The notes under the pieces: generated by a model
What the model was told of the DNA's origin: nothing
What the model saw: the letters and a program-made list of their open reading frames with translations, nothing else
The model's database searches: none
Shown here: positions 52,611 to 63,369 of the stretch, one piece after another
How the letters are laid out: the number at the start of each line of letters is the position of its first letter
How positions within the stretch are numbered: the stretch's first letter is position 1
DNA from: Fratercula arctica
Taxonomy: Eukaryota; Chordata; Aves; Charadriiformes; Alcidae
DNA: 64,000 nt
Assembly: GCA_947846985.1 (NCBI GenBank)
Contig: CANTUZ010000002.1
Coordinates: 128,426,889-128,490,888, forward strand
Reading direction: 5' to 3'
Position numbers and translations under genes: made by a program

Positions 52611-53146
52611 TGTACTGGGTCTGGCTGGAATGGAGTTGATTTTCTTTGTAGCAGCCCATATGGTGCTGTGTTTCATCTTTGTGACTAAAACAGCGTTGAT
52701 AACACACCAGTCTTTGAGCTGTTGCTGAGCAGTGCTTGCACAGAGTCAAGGCCTTCTCTGTTCTGCTCACCAGCAAGCAGGCTGGGGGTGGGCCAGAGGC
52801 TGGGAAGGGATACATCTGGGACAGCTGACCCCAACTGAGCAAAGAGGTGTTCCATACCATATAATGTCATGCTCAGCAATAAAAGCTGAGGGGGTAATAA
52901 ATAAACTTTCTGAAGTAGCCATTGCTTGGGGAGTGGCCTAGGCAGTGGGAGGTGGTGAGTGGTTGCCTTGGCATCACTTGTTGTTGTGGTTTTTTAAATT
53001 CTTCCCTGTGCTTATTAAACTGTCTTTATCTTGACCCATGAGTTTTTCTTGGTTTTGCTCTTCCCGTTTTCTCCCCCTTCCTGCTGGGGAAGTGAGTGGG
53101 TAAGCGGCTGGTGGCTGCTTAGTTGCTGGCTGGGGTCAACCCGTCA
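52611..53146 (+). mobile_element. Solo LTR, avian ERVL type, sense in intron 1
   Basis: The 536-bp unit starts TGTACTGGGTCTGGCTGG and ends GGGGTCAACCCGTCA, giving TG...CA ends. Inside are the hallmarks of the common avian ERVL LTR: gagcagtgcttgcacagag near 52726, a TATA-like accatataatg with catgctcag near 52855, and ttattaaactgtctttatc near 53013, a polyadenylation-type region. No gag, pol or env sequence is attached, so recombination between LTRs has removed the interior. The flanks do not show a clean 5-bp target duplication (ggtga versus gaggt), suggesting age or an edge misplaced by a few bases. Confidence 0.85.
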
Positions 53147-56100
53147 GAGGTAGCCACAACAATACCTACTGCTTTCCAAGTATCGCCCTCCCTCAGAAAG
53201 AAAGTTTGTGCCAGGTAGGTAGAAGCTAAGTCAGTGAAGATTAAACTGGAAATATGATGTGATTTATTTTTTTTTTCAACAGTTACAGTAATGAATCCTT
53301 GAACACAGAGGAACAAGTGGCTTCACCTTAGACCTTGAAATTGGAATAAGATTACTTCATCTAATCAGAGAAAGATCAGCTCTAGCCTGTTGAGTTAGCT
53401 TTTAGGAAAGGCAGTGGTGTGCAGTCAGTGTTGCTTTATGGCTGTAATTTAAGGAAATCAGTCCAGGCTGTAATAGTCTTTCCTAGCCTTTATCTATGAG
53501 TATCCCTTTTGATGTAAATTCTACAGACCTTTCAGAAAGTCAGCAGTTTTCATTTTCTCTTGGTTGAACCGTGAAGTGCCTCACCTTCAGGGTAGAATTT
53601 CCACTGGTTGATAGAGTGGGTGGAAACTGAGGAAGATTTCTGAATTATGCTTTAGAGAAACCTGACAGTGTTTCTGCCTTAACACAAACCACCATCGTTT
53701 GATAAATCCTTGCTGAGTTCAGATAATGATACAGTATGCATAATTCCACAAGCGTGAGATTGTTATGCAGGGATATAGGACTCCTGAAAGAAGTGTAAAC
53801 TATCATAGCAAATCTTTGTGATTTGAAAACCATGGGAGAAAACCTAATAACTGCTGACATGCTTGGCATATCTGAGAGCATGTCTTTAGCCTTTTGCTCT
53901 TTTACTGAGAAGTAGTTAATGTTTTAGAGTAACCTAGTACCCGTGACCTCCCTTTTGACAGCATTCTTGTCTGAAATGATTGAATGGGAGAAAAGAAGTC
54001 TTTCAATAATAAAGCCAAAGAGCAAAGGTGTTTGAAGCTATTTTGTGAACTAAGAAGTGGCAAAATACATTTGGGACAATGAGATTTGAAATATCAAGAA
54101 TAAGATAAGAGGAAAAAAAAACCTCAAAGGGTACATAAGTGAAAAAATACAGCAAGAGGTTCAGGTAGTTATTGCACGTTATGATGGGCATGGTGGAGTT
54201 TGACAAACTGTCATGAGCTTACTCAGTGGAACTTCAGAATTGTCCACCATACCTCATCTATGCAAAAGGTTTTAGTTTCTGGATCACTAAGTAAGATCAA
54301 TGGTGCATATTTTAGCAACTATTACATACATGAGTTGCATTTGTATCAGATAGGGCTAGTTCATCCCACTGAGGGAACTGATTATATGATTTTCAAAGGC
54401 TTTATAGAGGAAAGAATGTGGTGTTTCCATTCTGCTCTCCAGAGTCTCCCAAAATAAATGGTTAGTAACATAGCCCCCCAAAACTGGTCTTCTGTTATTG
54501 AATTGGTACAGATGTTTAATACATGAACATTTAGGGAGGACTGTTAGCTATTCAGTGATGTTTGTTTTCAGACTCCCTCTTATTATTCCCATTGTATGAT
54601 GAAAAGTATACCAATTTTGTATATCAGAGAGTTATCAAACTGATTTGAGACATGAAAAAAAGCAGTTTGAGACTTGGAATGATACTAGTCTATGAGTCTG
54701 AAAATGTTACCTATGCTACTAGACCCATATTGTATATTTCCCTCCCAGTGCCACCTTTAGGGGAATTTTGTTTGCACCATAATATCAGGGCCACCATTAT
54801 CAGCTTTGTACTTCCTCTTTAGTTGTATGTCCAAAGTAGTTTTTTTGTGGGGTACGTGCCATGCTGTGTACTGGAGTTTTGTGATACTGAATTTAGCTGC
54901 ACAGCCAGCTGAAATGGCGGGAACGAGTAGTCTTGAGGCTTTGAACAAAGAAAGAACTGGTTGAAATTTTTTAGTGAATTCCAGGTGAAAGTCTGAATAT
55001 TTTCACAAACAAGCTGAATAGGACTACTAATCCTATAGAGGTTTGCTCTCAACTGTTTTTCTACCTTGGTTAGTTTGAAACAACTAGTATGGTGCAGGCA
55101 TGCGAATTGTGTTTATGTGGAGATTTGCATTGTTTTGAATAATTTATTCCATAGGGAGACGTGATAATTTCCTGCACGCTTAAATATGTTGAAGTCCATT
55201 TTGATTATAGTTTGTAATGTGATTTTCTTCTTTTAGTTCTGAATTGCTCGAGAAGATCTAAAGACTAGCTATTTTCTGAAAGAAGGATAGTGGTATTTTT
55301 CCTTCATTTCCGAAGAAAATATCTTTTGTGGCAGAAGTGGTGATCTTTACCTTTCTGCTCGCATTTAAGAATTGCAGACTTTTATTTTAGCTAGTAAGGA
55401 TAATGTTGAAATATACTTTTTAATTTTTTTTTATATTTCCTTGCGTTAATACTGCAGAAATTGGAAAGAAATTCTAAAGAAAAAAATGTGTCAATCACTA
55501 AAAAGTTTATTAAACTTACTTTCCTTCCACAGGTTTTCACTCAATGTTATGTCTTCATTGTTCACTTACAGCCTGTATGAAGTGATTAGCAAATCTAAAT
55601 TTAGATGTCTGCCTGTCTTCTAAGTGTCTAAACTCCATTGTAGTCAATGGATATACAGCCAATACAGTCAGTGGAGCCTGGAGAGCAATTCTTGTTGTCT
55701 TAAGTGGAGATACACTGGCTGGTCAACTGGGAGCTCTCTAGGCTCCCTTGACCTCTTCATTGAAGATCACCATTGACATTGCTGTGAAGACTGCTGTATT
55801 TAATTGTCTTAAATTGGAACTGCATCCCATCAAAACCTTGTAGTTCAAACTAAGCTGCCTTGCCTCTTTGGTCAGGGTAGAGAGAGAGAGAAATAACTTT
55901 TGAGGGCAATTCACTCTACCTACTTTAAACGTGTAATTTAAACCATGAAATGAGAGCATAATACAGCCAAAATCTGTGCATGCTCTGCCATAGTCTGTAG
56001 AAGTCTATGCAGTTAAAGACAAAACCTGTGATTGTTATGTAGTTAATATTATCAGTAACAGGGCAAGATAGAATGTCTCTTAATTAACTTAATAACCTGA

Positions 56101-58564
56101 TGGTTACATTTAGACATAGCTAATTGGAGCTTTCTTGTAATTGGGCCTATGATTAATGGACTGTGAAGACTGTTTCGTTTGTATTAAATGCATGGACAGT
56201 CACAAGGAAATTGAAATTTGAGCCTACATTGAATAACTAACAGAGCACCTCAGGACAGAACAATAGTGAAAGATTATTCTCTTTATAAAGAATTAACATA
56301 TTAAGTTGCTAGTTTATACCTGTTTTTTTCAAGTTCTTTTGCAGCCTTATCAATATGTGCATGAATCTCTTGGAAATATCCACAGATAACTTTTGCAAGT
56401 TCCTTTTAAAACAGTCTATCTTACATAGTTAATAAAACTAGTGAATGTAAAAGCATATGAAGATGCCATTATAGAAGAAAGTGGAAATAATTGGTTTCAT
56501 TTCTGGTTTGCACAGTGCATGGTAAAATCCTTGGAGGAGTTTAACTGCAAGTTTTTCTGGAGTTTATATCTCCTTTCTGCCCATTCTTTCTCATTCTGGT
56601 CAGGGCAGAACCTAATTTGGGGCAACACAGTGGGGAAACAGCAGAACCGACTGTATTCACCCTAGTGCTCTAGTCTGTAGTAATCATGGAAGTTCCCTTT
56701 CACCCCTCTCCTGTGCTGCAGTGTCTCTTCTGGGTGCGCAGGGAATTAATAGCTACTCCCTTGTTACATAGCTGGAAGAGAGAGACTGAGGGGAGTCCCA
56801 CTGATACAAAAGACGAAAGGACATAGAGTGAAAGAAAGACATAGCAGTGGAAAGAATATAGGAGGAGAGAGATTATGGGTCATCTGGCAGCACGGAGATC
56901 AAATCTGCCATGACTTTTTATGTGTTGTTATAAGGCATACTGTGCATGGAAGAACATGTTATAAAGGTAAACAATTTTTTTTAATTTTTCTTATTTGAAT
57001 TAGGCGAAATTGGGAACAAGTAGAAAACTTAGAAGGTTGGTCTAGAAAGGCAAAAATTATAGTTAATATTTTTAAGAGACATGTGTCTTACATTTCTGGT
57101 TTTGTGCATAGTTGAAACTTATCTGTTGAATTTTTCATCAGGAAATGAATCTCAGTTTCAATGATCTTGTGCCATTTTTATTCTGCTGTTAATGCAGAGG
57201 CGGCTTCATTGAGACTAGTTGGTCTTTTTTCTTTTCTTTTTCTTGTGAAACCTTGCCTACTTAGCACATTGTGAGTCAGATCAGGCTGCTGCTCACCAAA
57301 ATGGAATTTTATTTTTGTAACTTGTTGTACACTTTAGTTTTTCTTACTTAATACCTTCACTTTTGTCATCTTTTTTTGAAACATTTAAAACTTGTAAGAG
57401 TATATTTAGAGTACCATGCAGTATGTTATTCCTGCTGTCTATTAAGATCCAAGCAGCAGATGAGAACATCAAATAAATTTTGGATAATTTCATCAGAAGT
57501 TTAAGATAGGTTTTCTTTTACTAAGGAATGGTGCTACATGAGAATGCCCCTACTAGGCATTCCTAATCTGTAATGTCTTTTCACCTGCAGTGAAGTCTAT
57601 GTTTTTACTTTAAAAATGAGCTGAGTGCTCACTAAGTAAAGTTACTGCCTGTGTGAAGTTTTTTGCTTTTTTTGTTGGGTGGTTTTTGGTTGTGTGTTTT
57701 TATCTCTTACCTGTCCCAGCCCTCCACCCCATGGCATAGCCAAGCAATCGAACACAGATAGCATATTTCTTTGTAATTGCCAATTTATTGTGGATGACAA
57801 GAGACTCAAAGGAAGCATGAGCTTGAAGACCACAGGTTGGAAGCTGAGCAGATGGAGTTAGGTCCCTTGATGGACTGGGTGGGAGAATTTGGTAGGAGGG
57901 CAATGGCAGTGGGGAGCTTTGATCCTACTTCTGGGATCTCTGACAGTGTGTGTGGCAGGAGGATATGGAAGGAGGTAACACCTCCTGCATGTGAATGTGG
58001 ATTTACCCAGAGCATATGTCTGACACTATTGTCACTGCTGTTGTTATCGCTGATTGGGGTGGAGATGTTCTTTGTAAATTCTGCAGAGTTTGGGAACCCA
58101 GCTGTGGTAAGTTAGGGACTGCTTTCACACTTTGCTTGGAGCAGCTTGAGAAGCAAATCCCTAAGAGTTTATTCATTCCACTTTTGCAACAGAATACTCA
58201 TAGTATAGAGCTATTTCTTCCTTAAATGGCAGGCTTCATAATCTGAGTCACCTTTGTGTTGACTTGAAGTTGTATTTACTTTTAATGACATCTCTGAAAG
58301 TGCTTGAGGGAAATCAGTTTGAGGCTTATTACACAAATAAGTAGTATTTTTTTTGAACTGCATACTATTTTCAGTTTGAGGATTGCAGCAATGTTATTTC
58401 TTTTTTGCTTTTAGGTGTACAGGATTGGTACAACTAATTTTTTACTCCAGATAGATAAAAGTAGCCTATATCTATAGTTCTTTTAACTTTTCTAATTGCT
58501 GTCACAAAATAGAACTGATTATGCTCTGTGACAGCACAGATCTGTACATCATTCAGGCCTTATT
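53147..58564 (+). other. Intron 1, between the LTR and the CR1 pair
   Basis: AT-rich intronic DNA. I see no recognisable repeat family, gene or RNA in it. Open frames around 57.7-58.2 kb overlap on both strands and lack family resemblance. Confidence 0.6.
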
Positions 58565-60128
58565 ATCAATAGGCCTTTGACACTGTCCCTCACAACATTC
58601 TTTCTAAATTGGAGGGATATGGATTGGGTGGACTGTTCGGTGGATGAGGAATTGGTTGGATGGTCAGAGAGGGGACATCCAGAGGGGAGTGGTGAACAGC
58701 TCAATGTCCAAATGGAGATAAGTGACAAGTGGTGTTCCTCAGGGGTCCATATTGGGACCATTACTGCTTAATATCTTCACCAATGACACAGACAGCAGGA
58801 TCTGAGTGCACCCTCAGCAAGTTTGTAGATGACACCAAGCTGAGTGGTGCAGTTGACACACCTGAGGAACGAGATGCCATCCAGAAGGGATCTGGACAAG
58901 CTTGAGAAGTGGGCCCATGTGAACCTCATGAGGTTCAACAAGGCCAAGTGCAGGGTACTGCACCTGGGTCGGGGCAACCGTCCATATCAATACAGGCTTG
59001 GGGATGAGGGCACTGATACCAGCACTGCTGAGAAGGACTTAGGGGTACTGGTGGATGAAAAGCTGGATATAGAATAGGATCATAGAATTGCCTAGGTTGG
59101 AAGGGACCTTTCAGATCATCTAGTCCAACCATCAACCTAACTCCGACAAAAACCATCACTAAGGAATATCTCTAAGCACTATGTCTACCTGTCTTTTAAA
59201 TACCTCCAGGGATGGTGGCTCAGCCACTTCCCTGGTCAGCCTGTTCCAAGGCTTAATAACCCTTTCAGTGTAAAAATTTTTCCTAATATCCAGTCTAAAC
59301 CTCCCCTGGAGCAACTTGAGGCCGTTTCCTCTTGTCCTATCACCTGTCACTTGGGAGAAGAGACTGACCCCCACCTCACTACAACCTCCTTTCAGGTAGT
59401 TGTAGAGAGCCTCCTTTTCTCTAGGCTAAACAATCCCAGCTCCCTCAGCTGCTCCTCATAAGACTTGTTCTCCGGATCCCTCACCAGTTGACATGAGCCG
59501 ACAATGTGCGCTCGCAGCCCAGAAAGCTAACTGTATCGTGGACTGCATCAAAAGAAGTGTGGCCAAGCAGGTCGAGGGAGGTGATTCTGCCCCTCCACTC
59601 CACTCTAGTGAGACCTCACCTGGAGTACTGCATCCAGCTGTGGAGCCCTCAGCACAGGAAAGACATGGATCTGTTGGAGCGGGTCCAGAGGATTGCCTCA
59701 AAAATTATCAGAGAGCTGGAGCACCTCTGCTGTGAAGACAGGCTGAGAGAGTTGGGGTTATTCAGCCTGGAGAAGAGAAGGCTCCAGGGGACCTTACTGT
59801 GGCCTTTCAGTACTTAAAGGGGGCTTATAAGAAAGATGGGAACAGACTTTTTAGTAGGGCCTGTTGTGATAGGACAATAAGTAATGGTTCTAAGCTAAAA
59901 GAGGGAACATTTAGACTAGATATAAAGAAGAAATTTTTTATGATGAGGGTGGTGAAACACTGAAACAGATTGCCCAGAGAGATGGTAGATGCCCTATCCC
60001 TGGAAAGATTCAAGGTCAGGTTGGATGGGGCTCTGAGCAACCTGATCTAGTTAAAGATGTCCCTGATCATTGCAGAGGGGCTGGCCTTTAAAGGTCCCTT
60101 TCAAGCCAAACTATTCTATGATTCTATG
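58565..60128 (+). mobile_element. CR1 LINE 3' portion (J-like), sense, interrupted
   Basis: The element starts within the reverse-transcriptase frame (a gcctttgacactgtccctc match to AFDTVP) and runs through the FADDTKLSG-type catalytic region, seen as tttgtagatgacaccaagct near 58820. It continues with the ORF2 C-terminus and the 3' UTR, ending in two ATTCTATG units (60111-60128). The frame is shifted several times, for example between 58771 and 58844, so it is inactive. It is 5'-truncated, as most CR1 copies are. The stretch 59071-59489 belongs to a second CR1 inserted into it; the two halves (to 59070 and from 59490) join smoothly in consensus order. Confidence 0.95.
59071..59489 (-). mobile_element. 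Second CR1 LINE, nested antisense inside the first
   Basis: The left edge carries ggatcatagaattgcctagg, the reverse complement of a CR1 tail, and the right edge ctcctcataagacttgttct with ggatccctcacc, the upstream end. The outer element reads ctggatat before it and gacatgagccg after it, so gatat/gacat may be a short target duplication with one change. The sequence differs from the outer CR1 subfamily. Being inserted, it is younger than its host copy. Confidence 0.93.
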
Positions 60129-62291
60129 TTAACAGTAGATAAAAAAGTGGTCCTTTTGAATAGGAGCTAATTTCACATCACCTCAGAATAGCACTTTCTT
60201 TTTTTTTCGTACTTTGTGCAATTATGTTCTTTATTGTTATTGCTGTGTCTCAGAATAAGATGAAGAATCCTATAATCGGTTTTCTTTTATTAGGTCTGTT
60301 TATGTTAATTAAAGACCATTTCTTCCCGTGACAAGCAAGTTGGTGATGGCAACAATTAAGTAGCATTTTTCTTATATTGACACATAGACATTATAAAATT
60401 TTTAATCTCCGTATTATCTTTTTTAATGCTACATTAATTTTATAATGTATTATTAATAGTCACCCATGCATGTCTTTAAAAAATTAATAGTATCAATGCA
60501 TGTATCTCAGTTCTCATGATTTTGTTTTTATTAATCTAAGACAGAAAAATCGTTTTCAAACCATGATTCAAAAAAATGATTTAAATTACAAGTCAGCTAT
60601 TACAGGTTGACACTTTTCCTTTGGTGATAAAATCCTCTGCAGTGGAACTCCTCTGGCTATTGTGATCCATTACAAGCACAAGATTACATCTTTCCACTTG
60701 TCACCAATTCTGCATTTTGGCAGGGAAAAAAAGAAGGGTTTGCTGTTAAGAGTGTTGCCAAGCAACCAAAATATGAATTACTCCAATTTCTGGATGTTTC
60801 TTGTATGATGTATATCAGAGGGTTTCTCCTACCTTGGTGAGAGACAGTCTACATGAAGTTACACTCCATAGCTTTACCGTTTCTAAGATTAGTAAGTAGC
60901 TGAATTTCTCGCTGTGGAGTTTCAGTTAAAAACCAAAGACACTTTTTTTTTTTTTTTTGGTTCCCTGTAGATAGTTATCAAAAGTCACGTCACAGATCTT
61001 CATGTCTTCACAAGACATGAGGTTGGCCATGTTTTTCCTTTTTGTTTTCTGAAGTTAAATTTCTCCTTCTGAAATGGAAAGCTTGTTTCTGTCTCATTTT
61101 CACTTATACCTAATTGTTTAAACCACCACTTGAATAAAAGAATGGAAAGGCTTGGAGTGGACAACGATAACTTGCTGTGTCTTAATAATCCTGCATGCTG
61201 TTACTTATGTTTACTCTTATCTAGTGTACTACCTCTTAAGTGTATTTTTCCAACACAATTAACTGATGGTAATAGCAAGTAACTACTGGTATTTGGAAAA
61301 TTATTTATTAAATGAAGCTGTGTGGAAAAGATGTAGTGGATATAGACTTAACTGTGTGGAAATTATGGTAAGATTTATGCTTGGGGATAGATGAAGAGAG
61401 AATAAATGCACTTGATAACCTAGCCAGCTTTTTAATTTTGTTGGACGTTCCTGTAATTGTTTTACTTCTGTGGAGCTTTTTTGTTTTGCAGTGTCAGCCA
61501 CAGATTTCCTATGGGGAGCCATGGGGATTTCAGGGTCACCTCCCACATTAGTCGTTGATTTCCTCTCAGGGCACATGCCCAGCACAGAGACACATCTTAT
61601 TTCTGGATTCCTAGTCTGTGTTTTATGTGTAGGGAGCCAGGAAGAATCTCAGCAGCCTTATGGAGAGTGCTTCTCTTTCTGCAGCCCTGCAAGGCCAGGG
61701 TGTGTAACAGTAATTAGATAGTATCAATGCCTGGCATTAGGAAGTGGTTTCCTGTTGACATTGGTTTCGTATCCACGTCTGCAACAGTGTAATACAATAT
61801 TTGCTCCTGTCTATACAATAATATTTTGGAGGACTTGCTGTAAAAAATGTCTGCCTGTTTGATCAGACCCTGGAGTTCCCACATATGAATGGGCATTCTA
61901 ACCAGGTCATTGTTCCATGTCTGGGTGAGATCAAAAATGCACCAACCTTCCTGATACAGCAATTTCCAATGAGAAGAAACTTGAATGTATGGGTCAGAGA
62001 AGAGCTACTCACTGCTCAGAAAAGGTGTTTGTTCTGAATAGTTAAATGAACGGTGTTCAGATTGTTTGGAGTAAATTTGAGCAGATAGTGGGGATTGGGT
62101 TGTTTAATGTAAATTCCAGTGGGTAAATGACTGTACAGGCTAAGAGCACTTCAGACATGGACATTTCATAGGGCAAAGCTAGCAGTAGTTTGAGGAGATG
62201 GGCATTTCCAGCTGTTTTCTTCAGAGTTGAAAACAGGTTTTTCCTTTATAAAAGCTCCTTTACTTTTGATAAATGCAAGATTAGTTTAAGT
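60129..62291 (+). other. End of intron 1 before exon 2
   Basis: AT-rich intronic DNA with a T16 run at 60943-60958. An 82-codon minus-strand frame (61714-61962) shows no family resemblance. Nothing else is recognised. Confidence 0.6.
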
Positions 62292-62309
62292 GCCACTAAT
62301 GCCACTAAT
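62292..62309 (+). repeat. Tandem 9-bp duplication carrying the branch-point motif of intron 1
   Basis: The unit gccactaat occurs twice in a row. Each copy contains CTAAT, a good match to the yUnAy branch-point consensus, with the candidate branch adenines at 62299 and 62308. These sit 38 and 29 bases before exon 2 and are followed by a T-rich tract. Both copies are therefore plausible branch points; actual use is inference. Confidence 0.7.
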
Positions 62310-62336
62310 TTTTTGTTTTGTTTTAATTTTCTAAAG

Positions 62337-62484
62337 GAGTTGATGACCAAGCTGATAACAGAGACACCTGACCAGCCAATTCCATTTCTAATTGATCATC
62401 TTCAGTCCAAACAGGGGAACCGCAGTCAGCTTCAGAGAACATTGTCTGGCTCTGCTGCCCTTTGGGCAGAGAGTGAAACATCAG
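62337..62484 (+). CDS. C8orf34: C8orf34/VEST1 orthologue, exon 2 (residues 24-72 plus one base)
   Basis: The exon completes the docking-type domain: residues 24-33 ([10 protein letters not shown]) finish helix 1, and residues 34-50 contain [12 protein letters not shown], the Pro-x-Pro-hydrophobic second helix typical of RIIa-like domains. Residues 51-72 (including [14 protein letters not shown]) are a conserved linker of the family with an Arg-x-x-Ser motif (R57-S60) that could be a basophilic kinase site; that role is inferred. The acceptor is a T-rich tract ending ctaaag at 62336 and the donor is TCAG followed by gtatgt at 62485. The 148-nt length leaves one base (G), which joins AA of exon 3 to make Glu73. 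Retention of intron 2 would add about 50 unrelated residues and stop at 62634-62636. The match to the recalled human protein is near-identical here. Confidence 0.96.
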
Positions 62485-63237
62485 GTATGTTCTGTATGCT
62501 GGAAAGGGCTAGTCTCCAATATAATTTTCCCACACTTTCGTCTATGATTTTCTGGATGCACGTTTGCCTACTGAAAAGGTATTACTCTGTGGTTTTGAGC
62601 ATGCAGAATAAATTCTGTTTGTCCAGTAGATACTGAATTTAATATATACTGTGGGCTATCAGCTCAGCCTATATACATATCATGTGAATATGGGTCAGAG
62701 TTACAAGGTGGAAACAATCTCAGTCTCAATGAAAAAGAAGGTGCATATAAAGGTCCCTTGATTCCCCAGCTGCCCTCTTTGCTTTCCCTTTCACTTTACT
62801 TTGTTTTCCTTTTCCCTCCCGTGGTGTGTTTGTGCCTGAGATTAGCCTCTGTTGAGGTATTTTCTTTAATAACACACATTTATAACAACCCATCATTCCA
62901 ACACTTAATGAGAAGGTGCTATTACTACTTTATGAACTCCAGTGTGAATAATTTATGATTGTAGATCTTAAGAAGCATAAAAAAATTTCTGAAATAATAT
63001 CTGCTCTAATTCTAAGGTAGAAATTTTAGCTTTGATATTCTGGTACAAGCTGCTATTGGAATGTTGGTTTTGTATTTAAAAACTGACTGATTATCTGTTT
63101 CAGACTAGGAGAACAAAAAGAACTGACTTTGGTTTGGGCTGTTTTTTCTGGATTAATTGTTTATTAAGACTTTGAAAAATTACCCTACAAATGTTATTTG
63201 TTACAAATGTAATTGCCTGATTCAATTCTTTTAACAG
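62485..63237 (+). other. C8orf34: Intron 2 of C8orf34 (753 nt)
   Basis: The intron begins gtatgt and ends ttttaacag, phase 1. It is AT-rich with no repeat or open frame of note. A branch-point-like ctgat lies at 63217-63221, about 17-20 bases before exon 3, with a short pyrimidine tract. Confidence 0.93.
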
Positions 63238-63369
63238 AAAATAAAGGAACAAGGAGAGATTTTAGAAGTTATGATAAACCTTGGCAGGTAAATGCAAAAA
63301 AGCCTAAAAAGTCAAAGAGTGACCTTGCCGTGTCCAACATTTCTCCACCGTCACCGGAGTCCAAGTCAT
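63238..63369 (+). CDS. C8orf34: C8orf34/VEST1 orthologue, exon 3 (residues 73-116 plus one base)
   Basis: The exon begins after ttttaacag and encodes [16 protein letters not shown], then a lysine cluster KKPKKSKS (residues 93-100) and a Ser-Pro-rich end [12 protein letters not shown] (105-116). These match the recalled family sequence. The lysine cluster could act as a nuclear localisation signal, and Ser108-Pro and Ser111-Pro are possible proline-directed phosphorylation sites; both are inference. The exon ends TCA-T followed by gtaagg, leaving one base (T) that fits the Leu expected next in the family. The 132-nt length keeps phase 1 on both sides, so skipping exon 3 would preserve the reading frame. 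The coding sequence is incomplete because later exons lie beyond the window. If intron 3 were retained, the frame would close at 63393-63395 after eight extra residues. Confidence 0.95.

Larger units (their letters stand above)
30113..62336 (+). other. C8orf34: Intron 1 of C8orf34 (32,224 nt)
   Basis: The intron begins gtaagg and ends ctaaag, phase 0. The first 530 bases are still CpG island; the rest is AT-rich noncoding DNA. It contains a possible alternative first-exon end at 30162-30188, a T35 tract, a G-quadruplex motif, other T-rich tracts, a solo ERVL LTR and a nested pair of CR1 elements, each listed separately. I found no conserved extra coding exon between exons 1 and 2, and the family protein joins directly across it. 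Confidence 0.92.

Noticed and set aside
58844..59817. Protein-like frames resembling reverse transcriptase
   Set aside because: These are fragments of CR1 ORF2 with frameshifts, not a host gene; they are annotated as mobile elements.
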